Below are positions 10,401-22,360 of a stretch of 64,000 nucleotides of DNA, piece after piece. The notes below the pieces were generated by a model, which was not told the origin of the DNA, did no database searches, and saw only the letters and a list, made by a program, of their open reading frames with translations. Position numbers and translations under genes: made by a program. The DNA lies in contig OV050030.1 of assembly GCA_920105625.2 (NCBI GenBank), positions 96,117,152 to 96,181,151 of the forward strand, read 5' to 3'. Each line of letters starts with the position of its first letter. Positions within the stretch are counted from its first letter, which is position 1. Source of the DNA: Clusia tigrina (lineage: Eukaryota; Arthropoda; Insecta; Diptera; Clusiidae).

Positions 10401-11689
10401 ACTTTCGCTTGGTTTTTTTTTAGCTGATTTTGAATTGAATATGTTAGTAATTTAACTTCAGCACACCGCGGTTATCAAAAAAAAACGCACACCACGACTA
10501 GCAACCGACCGACACACGACAAGATTTCAAAAAGACAAGCCCCGTTTTCTCCTCTATACCGCTTTAAATTAGATTCCTCCGCCTTTCTAATCCCCATTTT
10601 TGTCAATCTCTTGGATTCCTCCGCTATTCCACCATTTTCCGTTTCAGCAGTTAGGCAGCGCCATCTCTACCTCAGAACTGGCACTATGCTATGACTGGCC
10701 GCATTCACCAGAACAGTGGACAGATGGAAACAATAAACAGAAGAGGAAAAGCAAAACAGAAACAAACAAAAATACACACGTTGGCAACTAAAAAATACGA
10801 TCGCAACAACATACGAGTATATATATATCTATTTGATTATAAATGTTTTTTTACAAAAAAATATTACGCGTTAGGGCAACTCAACAAGTTAGATACACAG
10901 CTAGGGTTTGGCACATGGTTTTAATCAAGAATTTTTATTCCATAATGATGAAACCATATGGATGTAAAAACTGCATCTTAAATGACATGTTGAAGAAATA
11001 AATTTATATGATAGTTCCTGTCGTAGTTTTATGGACTTAATTAAGGTGACAGATGTGTTGGTTTGAAGATTTCAGTAATGATATATTCTTAATAATAATA
11101 ATACCCCGTACAATTGTTTATGTCTTATAATATTATATAAATTTATATGTATTATTATATGACGTTGATTTATTATTAGAAAAAACAATCATTGGAAAAA
11201 TTACAAATTTTAAAAATTAGTTGATGTGCAATTTCAGAATAGCTGATTTATTTGAGATTCGACATTTTATAGAAATAAAAAGTGAAAAGCATGATAAATA
11301 AAGCTCCTAAGCGACTTCAAAGTAAAACTAATTATGAAGCATTAAATTCAGAAAAAATATGACGCATCGCATCGAAATATATTATTTATATTGTATTGTA
11401 TTGTATATTAAGTTATCCACACGACTGGATTGAATTACATAAACTAATTAAAATTGAATATATTCCCATGTAGAAAACTCGTTGATATATTGACAAATCT
11501 GTTACATGTAGCGAGATTTTTTAATGTGAATGAGAACTTAGATGCGATGCAATAAAAATTTAATAAGTTAATGAAAATAAAAGATTTAATTAAGGTTGGT
11601 TTGATTAGCTTTTTCTGGGTTTTTTCCCAATCTTTGCAACAAATGTTGGACCACGAAACTGTAATTCCCCAGAAAACAAAACTCGTCAT
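10401..11689. other. AT-rich stretch without recognisable gene
   Basis: About 1.3 kb, very AT-rich from 10.9 kb onward, with no domain found. It lies between the gypsy scrap and the BEL LTR and is probably decayed repeat. Confidence 0.45.
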
Positions 11690-12091
11690 ATAAGAAATAT
11701 TGTTAATGAAATGAGTGTAATAGTATAAGATATTTTATAATGATGAATGTAGTTTTTAGGAGTTGTTGAATACACAGGAATTCCTTTGAATAACGATATT
11801 ATTTTTCCGAAAATAAAAGCCGAAGAAATTTTAATATTACAGAAGATACAGAACTTATTTGTTTTTAAAGAATTAACGCTGTAAGAGTAACGCTGTTTGC
11901 GATTAACGCTGTAATTCAAACGAGTTCAAATTTTGTAATACTTGATTAGTGATATTTTAAAATTTCTGCAAAAAGGGATAGAAATATAACAAACGTTATT
12001 TTTATTAAGTCTTACTTTTTTAGTATTGGATTATAATATAAGATTTTAGCGTTAGTTATAATATAATTATAATGCGTTTGTTGCATTCGAA
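11690..12091 (-). repeat. BEL/Pao 3' LTR, left arm
   Basis: The segment around 11905-12070 matches the 5' LTR fragment at 21281-21468: shared AATAACGTTTGTTATAT, GAACTCGTT and ATTACAGCGTT blocks and the ACGCATTATA start. It directly follows the end of BEL integrase on the minus strand, as expected. The outer boundary near 11690 is approximate because the 5' copy is shorter. Confidence 0.65.
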
Positions 12092-12609
12092 CGGCTGGTC
12101 TTTCATAAATCCTAGTTGAAGTTTGTACTACAGTTCTTCTTATTTGCCCATCTTTACTGATACGTCGAGCACCTTTAATTTCGGCCAATTATTTCGTGGA
12201 TTAGTTTCATCTACTATTACCACTTCATCACCTTTCTCGATACCTTTGACTGGTGATACGACTTAGTGCGCCGAGTAAGTGTGGGAAGGTCCTCTCGTAC
12301 CCACCTCTTCCAGAACGAATTCGGAAATTGTTGTGCTTGCAACCAATTTTTCTTCAGCAAAATGTTCTCATCGCATAGGATTCCATCAGGTTTTTCGCCA
12401 TTAGATGAACCTAACAGGAAGTGGTTTGGTGTGAGAGCTTCTTCAGTTTCTTCGTCGAATGGGAGATAAGTTAACGGTCTCGATTTTATGGTTCTTTCAG
12501 CAGTCTCTAGCAGCATACTATGTAGAAGCTTATTGGTTAGATTTCGAGTAGGCAAAATTTGCGAAAGTGTATTTTTTACTAACTGGATTAATCGTTGCCA
12601 ACTTCCATC
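12092..12609 (-). pseudogene. BEL/Pao integrase C-terminal part, left arm
   Basis: The minus strand from 12609 reads GSWQRLIQLVKNTL, then LTPNHFLLGSS, KNWLQAQQFPNSFWKRWVRE and LPTLTRRTK. This is the characteristic C-terminal region of BEL/Pao integrases, including the GAWERxI segment next to the catalytic Glu, here GSWQRLI. A frameshift near 12217 separates the last part, which continues in another frame with DETNPRNNWP and IYERPAVR. The upstream integrase core is separated from it by the LINE at 12610-17557. Together with 17558-21468 this makes one BEL element interrupted by the LINE. Confidence 0.9.
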
Positions 12610-12984
12610 TACTGAATTTTCAACTACCTATTGTAGAGTGCGGATGTGATTTTGTTTGCTCCTCAGTTGTTAGTGAATTAATAAAATATTTAATGATTTA
12701 AATTTTCAACCAATCGAAAGAGACGCATAAAACTCATAATTTTAGTATCAGAAGCAGTGAGTGAAAAAATAAATAAAAAATAGCGGTCGTGGAAATCTCA
12801 ATGCGCCTCACCACAGACAACCGAACAAGAAAACATGCGCACACACACTGACAATGTATTTAAAAAAAGAGGAGGAGCAAATACATAAACAAAGGAAATT
12901 AAAATATCTGCTCAGTGTAATATTCCTCATTCTGGCGAGCTAACTCCTCTCTCGGGTGAACAAATTACAGCTAGGGCGACAATA

Positions 12985-14110
12985 CAGATAGGCAGATCGC
13001 TACACGTTAAGCGTAAGTTAAGTCCTCAAACTAAATTTGGTAAACAAGCAGCAAAAATCTATAAGCAATCTCTTAACCAAAATCGTTTTGCTATTTTATC
13101 GACAATCCATGCTTCGGACTCTGGAGTCCAAAATCAAATAACTTCCAAATCTTATAAGCCACCACCTAAGTATCTACATGAACGCAGCTTCAACGCATTA
13201 GTGCAAAGTTTGAGCCAACTAATAGATAGCCAAAAATTCCATATTATTCCTTTAATGAAAGGTAACATAGCGGAAACAAAAGTATAAATTTACGAAGAAT
13301 CCAACTACCGTATTATATAACGCACTTCGATAAAAATAAAAAGAGCTATTACACATACCAACTAAAAAGTAGGAAGGGACTTGCGGTAGTTATCAAAGGC
13401 ATTGAATCTGATATAGATCCGGACGAAATCAAAGAGCCTCTTGAAAATGCTGGTTTTAGATTCCGTTTCCAATATAAAAAATAAGAATAAATACAACAAC
13501 CACTATTACGAGTCGAGCTTGAACCTGACACGCGAAAATTGAAAAGCAAATGAAACTCACCCTATTTACGATATGCGGTAATTGTTGAATCGACGTATCA
13601 CTGTAGAGTAACCTCACAAGAGAAGAGGTAATTGTCAAGAGTATGGCTACACGAAAACGAATTATACGCTACGTACAGTATGTCTTCACCATTTGTCACA
13701 ATACTCCTCAGACAGATCTATTGCTGAAGCCAAGAAATGCAGTAACTGTAGTGGCAATTATACTGCCAACTACTGTGTATGTCCAGTTTATATATACCTT
13801 TAAAAAAGCCTTTCCACCGTCAACAAATGCAACCCAATCCTACTTCTGAGTCTAGACCAGGTACCACTAACTTGAGTCAGTCTGAGTCCTCAAATTGTTC
13901 GTCTGCTATGTCGTACGCAAACATAGTAAAGACTTACGTTAACCCAAATACAGCCGATGGTACGAACTATCAAAGTCTAGAAGCTATGCTAATGAGCATC
14001 ACTCAATATTTAACACAGTTCATGACCACAAAGTTAAATATGGTTCAAGAGGTCATAAAAACGCAAACCCAAATGATGCAAATGTTCATTTCCAAAAAAT
14101 TAACTTGTTT
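12985..14110 (+). pseudogene. LINE ORF1 (gag-like), left arm
   Basis: The plus strand reads KPPPKYLHERSFNALVQSL, then SQKFHIIPLMKGNI, a segment ending KKSYYTYQLKSRKGLAVVI, and ESDIDPDEIKEPLENAGF. This matches the PRE_C2HC region of jockey-type ORF1. Remnants of the Cys knuckles (CSNCSGNYTANYCVCP) and the C-terminal Gln/Met-rich helix near 13900-14090 follow in other frames. Several stops and frameshifts break the frame. ORF1 proteins of this type bind RNA and accompany it to the chromosome target. Confidence 0.8.
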
Positions 14111-14520
14111 CTATTTGCCAACTTTATTGCTGGAATGCCAAATTAGAAAACTTTTTGTCTTCCAATAAAATTCATGTAATGCTTTGTTTCGGAAACTCAT
14201 CTTTGAAACAAATTCAACTTTTCCATTGTTGGTTATAAGCTGCCTATGACGAATCATCCTGATGGGAAGGCACTGGTGTGTTAATAAGAAGTAGAATAAA
14301 ACACTATGCTATTTGTAGCAACTGTAGATTTTAATGCGAAGCACACTTTCTGGGGTTCCAGGTTGATTAGTCCCACAGGAAAGCAATTGTTCTCTGCTCT
14401 TATGAATCGTCGCTACAAACTTGATTTCGGGTCCTCTAGCCATCCAAATATTGGCCTATAGATCCTCGGAAAATACCAGATTTATTGACTTTGGGATAAT
14501 AAAAGGTATTTGAAAAAATT
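14110..14520 (+). pseudogene. LINE AP-endonuclease remnant, left arm
   Basis: A VDFNAKHTFWGSR motif (GDFNAKHxxWGS in the family) and QLFSALMNRRYKLDFGSSSHP followed by IPDL-type sequence identify the C-terminal half of the APE-like endonuclease that nicks target DNA. The N-terminal half is largely deleted: ORF1's end is separated from the VDFN motif by only about 200 bp. Confidence 0.75.
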
Positions 14521-15446
14521 TGTTTATTGCGGAGCCATGCGTTGACTTATCTTCTGATTATTCACCGGTAATAATTAATTTTTTTAAAAAAGCTATAGTT
14601 TACGAGTCTCCTTATTTAACCTCTTCAAGAACTAACTGCCTCGCGCATCGAAAATATGTAAGCAGTCACATAAATATCTCAACACGTCTAAAATGCGAAG
14701 ACGAAATCGAAGCAAAATATAAATTCCGTTCTTGTGTAAGAGGCTGTAAATGTAACTCCTCCGAAATTACCATTCCCATTGCATGGTATCCGGAGAACGA
14801 CAATGGACATTGAAAACCTAGTTAATGGAAAATTACGGTTCGGCCGCCTTTGGCAAAAACACAGGTCGCCTACGACCAAACAAAACTGCGCTTTATCTAA
14901 AAAACGGCTCAGTGAAGCTTTACATGCAGAGCTGGAAAATCACTTAAAAAACTACGCGAGAAAATTATGCCCTACAGAAAAAAATTTTAATTATTCCTTG
15001 TGGAAAGCTAATAAAAGCATCAAAATTCCATAGGAGTCGGAGCCACAACTTAGAATGAGTAATGGGAGCTGGGCGTGTAGCAACAAAGATAATGCCTTAA
15101 CGCTTGCTCATCATCTAGAAAAAGTGTTTCAACCTAATCCTGGTACCAATGATTTCGTAATTCCACCTCTGGTCACCCAAAAAACGTTTGGCGCAATTAA
15201 AGTTAAGACGAAGGAAATAAAGTGCACAGTTCTAAATCATTTCAACTTGAAAAAATGCACAGGCTACGAGTCAGCTACTGCCAAAATGGTAGCTGAGTTA
15301 CCAGATATAGCTTTCAAAGTTTTAACGCAACTGTTTAAAATATATTTCGAATTGGTTATTTCCCTTCAGCTTGGAAGATATCACAGGTAATCATAATTCC
15401 GAAGCGCGGAAAAGATAAAACACAACCGGCGTCACAGACCTATTAG
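14520..15446 (+). pseudogene. LINE reverse transcriptase, first part, left arm
   Basis: Three adjoining frames (14520-14813, 14779-15033, 15055-15390) cover the linker and the RT N-terminal region. Recognisable parts are NGSWACSNKDNALTLAHHLEKVFQ, LKKCTGYESATAKMVAELP (the KSPGxDxITxxML motif, degraded) and WKISQVIIIPKRGKD near 15375-15415. The domain is then interrupted by the insert at 15447. Confidence 0.8.
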
Positions 15447-17054
15447 CAAAGAACATACAAGAATAGACAGTTGATTTGAATGTATTTGTGCGAGTTCTGC
15501 TACTGAGAGGAGTTTTTAAAATTGATGTATGTAGTGGTAAAAATACAGTGCACCCCCCTTAACTCTAACTATCGTCATTCCTCAATTCACTTAATTTCTC
15601 AAAATAAATGAAAACATACAATTTCTTTGATAATTTCTCATTGTCAATGAAACCACAAAATCCACAAGTCGAAATATTCCAGTTGCGTTTAAGTAAAAAA
15701 ATTTATTTGACAAAATAAAAAATTGTTTTCTTCATTATTAAAGAAAGAAACACTACCTCTGTTTAATTAAAAGCATAAAGCCGTTAACTTGATTCGTTTA
15801 GCTGCATTTTTGACCTATTTTGAAGATTTTTCTGAGATTATTGAAACTGTTGTTATATGTGAGAATACTGTAAAAATGTTGAATTCTCTTTTGACCGTCA
15901 ATTTCTTAATCTTCGTCGCCCTCTGTTCCAAATTCTAATATTTTTACTGTCCCCTGTGCACTTTTATTCGTTCATGGCCATGCATATTTAAACACGCTTG
16001 GGGTATTACTGGGGCAGTCGGACCAAATTTTAATATAAATCAATTTTTATTAATTATTTTAGTTATTAGTAGTATAATATTATGGCAAAAAACCAAATAA
16101 TTATTATTCTACATCTTATGATTACTATGGTGCGTTTACAGTGAACAGAAGTGTAAATGCAAAGCAATTGGATCAGATTTTACATTAAGAATAGTTATAA
16201 TTTATGAAAAGAACTTGTTAACATTTGAGTTTTCAATTCCAAATTAAATAATACAATTTTTTTTGATTTGTTATTTTATTTTCTTTTTAGAAGTTTCGCA
16301 GTTCTTTTTAAAATACAAATGAAGTGACCCCCTAAAAGTTTAATTTAAACGTAGCCCTGATTTCTTCTGATTTTTTTCTCCGAATATTCGCTATTTTTAG
16401 ACAACATCCCAGCAGTGAAACCAACTAGTTAAAGTACTAGTAAAACTCAGAATATATGTAAAATTCATATATACATATTATAATAATGTGTACTCGACAT
16501 GTAAAATACTAGTAAAACTCATAATTATATGTAAAATTCATATATATGTATGTATGTACATAATATAATAATGTGTACTCGCCATTAATTCAGCATGTTA
16601 ATTAATGGTGCCACGTTTCCACTCTTCTTTCCGGACACTTTGCGGATATTTTAAAACACGCGTTAACTTGAAGATTTATCTCTAAATTGAGGAATTACAA
16701 AAAGTGGTTGAAATTATAAGAAGAACTGTTTTTCTTCAAATTCCAATGTTTGTCTTTACTTCCTTTTTTATTAAATTGACAAGAAAGGAAAAATTTAGTA
16801 TACACGGCAATGAAGTGCCGCAGAAGTCAGTAACTGCTTAACTTATAGATAAGTTTTGAAATAGTAAATTAACCACTTGATTTTTTACTATTAAATTTAG
16901 TAGTACATTTTGAAGACTGCCTATATTTTTCACTGCAGGAATATGGAATATTTTTACAACAAACACAATAAATTCACATACACTATACGTGTGACCAAAA
17001 AAAAATGGCCGGAACGGTAAATAAATTTGGAGGGAATTTTCTCTGTCTTCTTTG
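15447..17054. mobile_element. 1.6-kb AT-rich insert in the LINE RT, left arm
   Basis: The insert is flanked by CTATTAG on both sides (15440-15446 and 17055-17061), a 7-bp target duplication, and its ends share the inverted bases CAAAGAA. It has no coding frame of note. Inside, CAGTGCACCCCCCTTAAC (15546) resembles the start of a pogo/Tigger-type terminal repeat. The family is not recognised. A non-autonomous DNA transposon is the simplest reading. The right-arm copy is at 23975-25582. Confidence 0.6.
16436..16581. repeat. Two-copy tandem repeat inside the insert, left arm
   Basis: The unit starting ACTAGTAAAACTCA and ending ATAATGTGTACTCG occurs at 16436-16497 and 16508-16581. The second unit is longer because of a TATG expansion. 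Its mirror is at about 24448-24593. Confidence 0.8.
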
Positions 17055-17557
17055 CTATTAGTCTACTTCCGATGCTGTGAAAACTTTTTGAAAGACTGTT
17101 GATGCTAAAAATTTTACCAGATGTCGAAGAAAGTGGTATAATTTAGATTTCGCCCGAAACACAGTACAATAGAGCAGGTAAATCGCATAGCCAGTGGAAT
17201 AACAAACAGCTTTGAGGATAAAAAGTACTGCTCGGCAATTTTCCTTGATATTGCTCAGGCGTTTGATAGGGTCTGGCACGCTGGTCTATTATACAAAATC
17301 TAAAAAATTGTGCCTGCAAGCGTGCACCAGATACAAAAATCATATTTGTACAATCGCTGTGTCACCCCCGTCCTTAACATTAAAGCTGGTGTCCCAAAGG
17401 GAAGTGTACTCGGACCGCTATACCTAGTATTTACTTCCGATTTGCCCTCAGACAGTCGCCTTATGACGTCGACTTTTGTTGACGATACTGCCAACCTGAG
17501 CTGCCATAAAAATCCGAGAATTGCATCGAGAGATCTGAGTTAGAACTTAAAACTAAT
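17055..17557 (+). pseudogene. LINE reverse transcriptase, second part, truncated, left arm
   Basis: The plus strand gives VEESGII, then in following frames KKYCSAIFLDIAQAFDRVWH, the segment GVPKGSVLGPLYLVF and a catalytic box FVDDTA in place of the usual FADDTA. These are the palm motifs of jockey-clade reverse transcriptases. A stop falls after LLYKI. The domain ends at 17557 in the middle of the thumb, where the deletion junction lies. Confidence 0.9.
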
Positions 17558-19990
17558 AAGAAAGCCCTTGTATCTGTTGAAAGTCTTCCTGAAGGTAAAT
17601 CGGACATTTCTGGAGGTTTTGGTGAAGCGCTGATTTTAGCTTAGCTGGCACTCATTCCTGACTTTTTTCAAGACTATATGCATCCGACTTATATACTTTT
17701 GTCGCAGCTCATTAACTACGGTTTCATTATTCTAGTGGTGGAAACGCCGATGGTATGATTGAACTATCAATTGTGTCACGCAATGATTTTTGGCTAATAA
17801 GATTGGATGTTTCACGCAATTATTGATACCCAGTGCAGTATCCATTTTTCCTCTTGTATGCAGTACACCTTGGTCGTGTAAGTAAGGAGACAATTTGTAA
17901 AGAGGACTTGATTTACTTAAGCATTTGTTACTACCGATAGTTAGATCTTTAGTTGCACGACTAACAGATATTTCACTGCTGAAGTTGTCACCTTTTGCCA
18001 GTCGATAGAAGTAGTTTTCGGTCATTAGATATTCATCTTCTTCGATGTACCCTGTTCTCTTTGCAATACCCTTTTTTTGAAAATAAGTTCCATATGAAAC
18101 GAAGGATGTATATGTAAGTTCGAACAAGCTTACCCCAGCTAGAAAAATCTTTCAACGTCTATTATTTGTGATTTAGCTTCAAGGTTATGCAAAAACTGTT
18201 CTTTGAGATCTTTACTTGTCTCATATTTGAATAGATTTTGAGGTCAAAGCTCTTCTGAGTTCCGCAGAAATGCTGGACCATTGTACCAGCAACTAGGTGA
18301 AGTGAAGTCTGGTGGATTTAACCATTTTGTCGCATTGTCAGCAACATTTAGTTTGGTGGCACATATCACCATTGTCGAATATTTAATAAATCAAGTATTT
18401 CACTTATCCTAAAGGCTACGAACGGCGGTACATGCGGTGATCTGATTGGATCCAGCTCAGGACGGTTTTTAAGTCTGAACGAACGTCTGCTGCGCAAATT
18501 TTATTGTGTGTTCTTCAACAATATTTTTGGCTAAACGTGCTCCTAGCCTTGCTAGGTCCCACTCCAGGCGCGTGTCTTTGCTGATATAAAACTGCACTCT
18601 ACATAATATTCTTTAGAAGTTCTGAGGTACGCGACTGCTGCGAAGGCATTTTCGCTGGAGTCAACAAATACGGGAAGCAGCTGACCACCGTGTTCTCCAA
18701 ATTTGATGTCGTTAAGGTAGCATCACGGAATTTTAACTTTATTTATTGTTTTTAAATGTTTTACCCTGAGACAGCATTTTTTATATTGAATGTCTTGAAT
18801 TGGATCGTCCCACTCTAGAGGAGCTCTCCACACTTCTTGCATCAGAATTTTAATATATCCAGTGAAGTGTGCTATAAGCCTGAGTGGGTCAAAAATGGAC
18901 ATCATCACCCGAAGAACTTGCCTTTTGTTGGACGAAGGTTTTTATTCAGAAGCTGAAGAAGTGATGCCTTGTAGACAGATTGAACGTAAAGCTGTTAGTT
19001 GACGTACACCACCACATACCCAGAACACGTTCAGGTATTGACTTTTCAGATCCGATGTTTAAGTTTTGCGATTGTTTACCACCGAGCGCCTCTATTACGT
19101 TAGAGGAATTGGAGATCCAGTTGTGGATTTCGAATTCGCCTTTTGAATGAATGTATTCGACCTCGCTCGCTAGTTTAATCGCCTCGTCGACGGTGCCTAC
19201 GCTGATTAATACCATATAATGATTCTGGATAATTGACTCAGCTGCTCTCGGGGACCTTATTCTTAACGAATTTGGCGCATCTGGGCGAGCAGGTTGTCCA
19301 AATATTAAGACCTGCATAACAAAAACGTTTGGCTCGCCTGATTCCACAAGAAACGTTGCACTTGTTGATATGCTTCACGCACACTGATTTGATGAAACAA
19401 TTCGCGAATGTATGCGCAATCAGCAATCAGGCTCTCTCTAAAACGATTCAAAATAGACATAATCTGATCCGGTCCCTTAGAGAGCATGGAGTTTAATGAG
19501 AGGCCGTCGACTTGTGCAGCTGCATCCCAACCAATACGAAGCTTTCCAGATTTATTCATATTAGAAACAGTAAAAATTGGCAAATATCTTACCCTCTCGT
19601 ATGCACTATTTAGCTCACAATGTCTTTTCTTTCGGATATAGCCTTTCGCCAAGTAACCATCCATTTACATTATAATATTATTCGCCAATGCAGGATATTT
19701 CAACAATTTTCTTCTAAAACATTCGTTGCATTGCTATTAGGAGACTGTTTGGCAACTTAATTTCATCATATTTCCATAGTAAAGAAGTTTCAAATCGATC
19801 ATTAATTCGAATTGTGTTAGTTTCCAGGCTGGCGGTAGCGCGGAATTCATCTCATTAACGATATAAGAAGAGGATGTTACGTCCAAACTATTCAGTGAGA
19901 AGTACTCTTTCATCATTTCGTGGTTATTTTTATAAATTTTTTTTAGATTCGCACATGGAAATTAATTATTTCTTATTTGAAGTTTTTATG
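17558..19990 (-). pseudogene. BEL/Pao pol (RT, RNase H, integrase N-terminal part)
   Basis: On the minus strand this reads, 5' to 3', an RT start (19664 down), a finger region with QVQRFLWNQ, then SIIQNHY followed by a damaged catalytic box and TVDEAIKLASEV. RT thumb and connection carry MSIFDPLRLIAHFTGYIKIL at about 18908-18840, and the integrase head carries LSKSSPLYKLSPYLHDQGVL and IVQSYHRRFHH (18030-17740). Several frameshifts and stops interrupt it. It ends at 17558, joined to the LINE. The last 66 bases (17623-17558) are repeated in inverted orientation at 22361-22426. Confidence 0.88.
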
Positions 19991-21240
19991 CTTCCGTATG
20001 CCACCCACCCCAACCGTGTCTTCATAGCAGCTAGTGCAATTTCGCTTTAAAGTGCCCCATTTACCATTCACACACATATTTTTGAACCTTTCACAATTAT
20101 TAACTTGAGCACATTGTTTACTACACATTTTGCATTTTCGCGTATTCCCTTTGATACTTTCTACATTGTTGGTTTTTTTAGCATACGTGTGAAGATGGAG
20201 TGTTTCTTTCGTCTGACGTTTATCGATTTTGTTTTCTATGAAACTATTACGTCACTGGCTGTTTCTGCAAGCTCAAATCACCATGTGCTAAATTGACAAG
20301 TGACCGCTTTAAACTGTCCAATTTAATTTTGTTTGTGCTTGTAACTTATCAACAAGCTCTTGCATCAGAATTTAAAATGTACGTCAAGTCTAGCTGCTTT
20401 CATTGTAGCGCACATGTTTTGAACGGCAATTGGAAAATATATGATTGTACGGACCAACTCCAGCGCCTTACCTTTCATACACTTCTGTAGGCGCATGAGG
20501 TTTTCCTCATTGGTAAAACCTCATAGTTGAGTGCTTCCCTCAAAGTTACTGTTGAATAGTGGCCAGTCCTCAGGATTATTACAAAATATTGGCAAGTCCT
20601 TTGACGATGAATGACGTGTTGCAACTTTCTGGCTACTTAGTGCAACATTTTCTTTTACAGGTGTCTGCATCTTATAAAGACTATCTGCTTGTTGAGAGGG
20701 ATAGGAGAAGTTTACCAGATTTTCTGCTGGCATGGCCGAGAGGTTGAGCTTGCATGTAGTTCCTGCAGTCCTGTCTACGAGATTTGGAATGTTTAGCTGT
20801 GTGGTTCTAGCATTCTGATATGCCTAACTAGCGCACAGACTTCTTCTTCACTAGCGTTTTCGTCCATGAGTAGTTGAAGCTTTCTTCGTAAGTACTCAGC
20901 ATCTCGCTATTCCTGCATAACCCTTTCTTCCTCGAGCAAGCGTAACTTAATCAATTTGCGTTTAGATAAAGTGATAGATTTCCCAAACATAATTGAATTT
21001 ATTGGCGATTTGTTGCCGGCAGTTGCTATATGTGTCGTGCATTCTGTAAATTACCAGTCTCGGAACTCGACGTCAGATGAAGTCCCGGTACATACAAAAA
21101 ATTAAACCATTCATCAGATTTATCGCATCCATATCATAATTGTCCGGCTCCATGCATAGTTGGCAGCTTGACTTTTCTCCGTTTCTGCGCTGATTTCGTG
21201 GCTGAGGTGCCTTTCCACTCGCTTGTCCTTCTTCTGACAT
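19991..21240 (-). pseudogene. BEL/Pao gag
   Basis: The likely start is the ATG at 21240, reading MSEEGQASGKAPQPRNQRR. Further on it shows VATRHSSSKDLPIFCNNPEDWPLF (20640-20560 region) and NEENLMRLQKCMKGKALELV, both typical of BEL/Pao gag. Stops occur throughout (for example near 21080 and 20870). Zinc-knuckle remnants lie near 20100-20000. The protein would have packaged element RNA. Confidence 0.8.
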
Positions 21241-21280
21241 TATGGCTGTTGTTTTGATTAATTTAAAAAATAATTTTAAA

Positions 21281-21468
21281 GAATTGTTGCGATCAACGCT
21301 GTAATTCGAACGAGTTCAGATTGATTAGTGATAATACTTAAAAATTCCTGTCAAAAGGGATATTTGATAGATATATAACAAACGTTATTTTTATTAAGTC
21401 TTAGTTTTTAGTCTTGAGTTATAATATAATTTTTTAGCGTGAATCTATAATGCGTGTGTTCAAACGGT
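21281..21468 (-). repeat. BEL/Pao 5' LTR fragment
   Basis: This matches the 3' LTR at 11690-12091 over the ACGCATTATA, AATAACGTTTGTTATAT, GAACTCGTT and ATTACAGCGTT blocks. It lies about 40 bp upstream of the gag ATG, too close for a normal primer site and leader. The inner part of the LTR and the primer site therefore seem to be deleted. Confidence 0.65.
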
Positions 21469-21669
21469 AAAGAAAGACATTGGCTATGAGACACTTCCAT
21501 CGTGTTCTTTTTTTTCTTCAGTTTGCTGAACTGCAACTGTCAAATTAGCTAAGATTAGCGTTGGCAACATACACCATAACCAAACGGAACGGACGGCCGA
21601 CTTTCACAGAAATGGCCAGAACATATAGTCAAAGCTAAAATTTATGGGCCAAAGTTATAATACTAAGAG
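21469..21669. other. Short unassigned spacer at palindrome axis
   Basis: About 200 bp between the BEL 5' LTR fragment and the mariner terminal repeat. No gene or element was recognised. It is unique to the centre and has no mirror copy. Confidence 0.5.
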
Positions 21670-22360
21670 TACGAGGTTTGTTCAAAAAGTATCGCGAATT
21701 TTGAATTTTCGTGAGCTACGGATGTTCGATTTTCTATATTTTGTGGCGTTATGTTGGTACTCATGACCCTCACTTATGTTCACAATCTCGGCCATTTTGA
21801 ATGTTCAGTCAGTTTTTGACAGCTACTGTGCGTGGACGTGTTTTAGCTTGTCTTCGATTTTTGTCTATCCCGAAAAATGGATCAAAGAATTTGTATCAAA
21901 TTTTGTGTGAAAAACATCAGAAAGTGCGCGGAAGTATTCCGAATGTTGACTATTGCATACGGCGAAGCTACTTTGGACAAAAGCAACGTTTATCGGTGGT
22001 ACAAAATGTTTTCAGAGGGCCGAGAAGATATGGGCGACGAAGAGCGTTCCGGAAGCCCGAGCACGTCAACAACAGACGAAAATATTGATGAAGTAAAGGA
22101 ACTAGTATTGGCCAATCGTCGAATCACCGTCAGAGCAGTTGCTGAGGACCTAAATATATCGATTGGCTCGTGTCATTCGATTATCACCAAAAGTTTGGGC
22201 ATGAGGCGGGTCGCCGCAAAATTCGTACAAAAAATACTCAATTTCGGCTAAAAACAGCATTGCATTAACATTGCTCAGGAGCTGTTGGAATCTGTCCGTG
22301 ACGACCCAAATTTGCTGCAGAGAGTCATAACTGGTGATGAATCATGGGTCTATGGCTATG
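21670..22360 (+). mobile_element. Truncated mariner transposon with transposase 5' half
   Basis: A terminal repeat next to TA begins CGAGGTTTGTTCAAAAAGTA. The transposase frame starts at 21877 (MDQRICIKFCVKN) and shows the two helix-turn-helix regions, including NVYRWYKMFSEGRE and NRRITVRAVAEDLNISIGSC. A stop lies at 22249, after which the frame continues with IAQELLESV and TGDESWVYGYD, the motif around the first catalytic Asp. There it ends at 22360, fused to BEL integrase. The second and third catalytic residues and the 3' terminal repeat are absent, so the copy cannot have moved by itself after the break. Confidence 0.92.

Larger units (their letters stand above)
12610..17557 (+). mobile_element. 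Jockey-like LINE inserted in BEL integrase, left arm (3' end lost)
   Basis: A plus-strand non-LTR retrotransposon copy with ORF1 (12985-14110), endonuclease remnant (14110-14520) and reverse transcriptase (14520-15446 and 17055-17557), carrying a 1608-bp insert. It sits in the BEL integrase immediately before the GSWQRLI segment. The flanking target duplication is TTCCATC (12603-12609) here and the unmutated GGTGGAA in the right arm. The 3' end is missing: at 17557 the RT frame jumps into BEL integrase because 1045 bp present on the right have been deleted. Confidence 0.9.
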
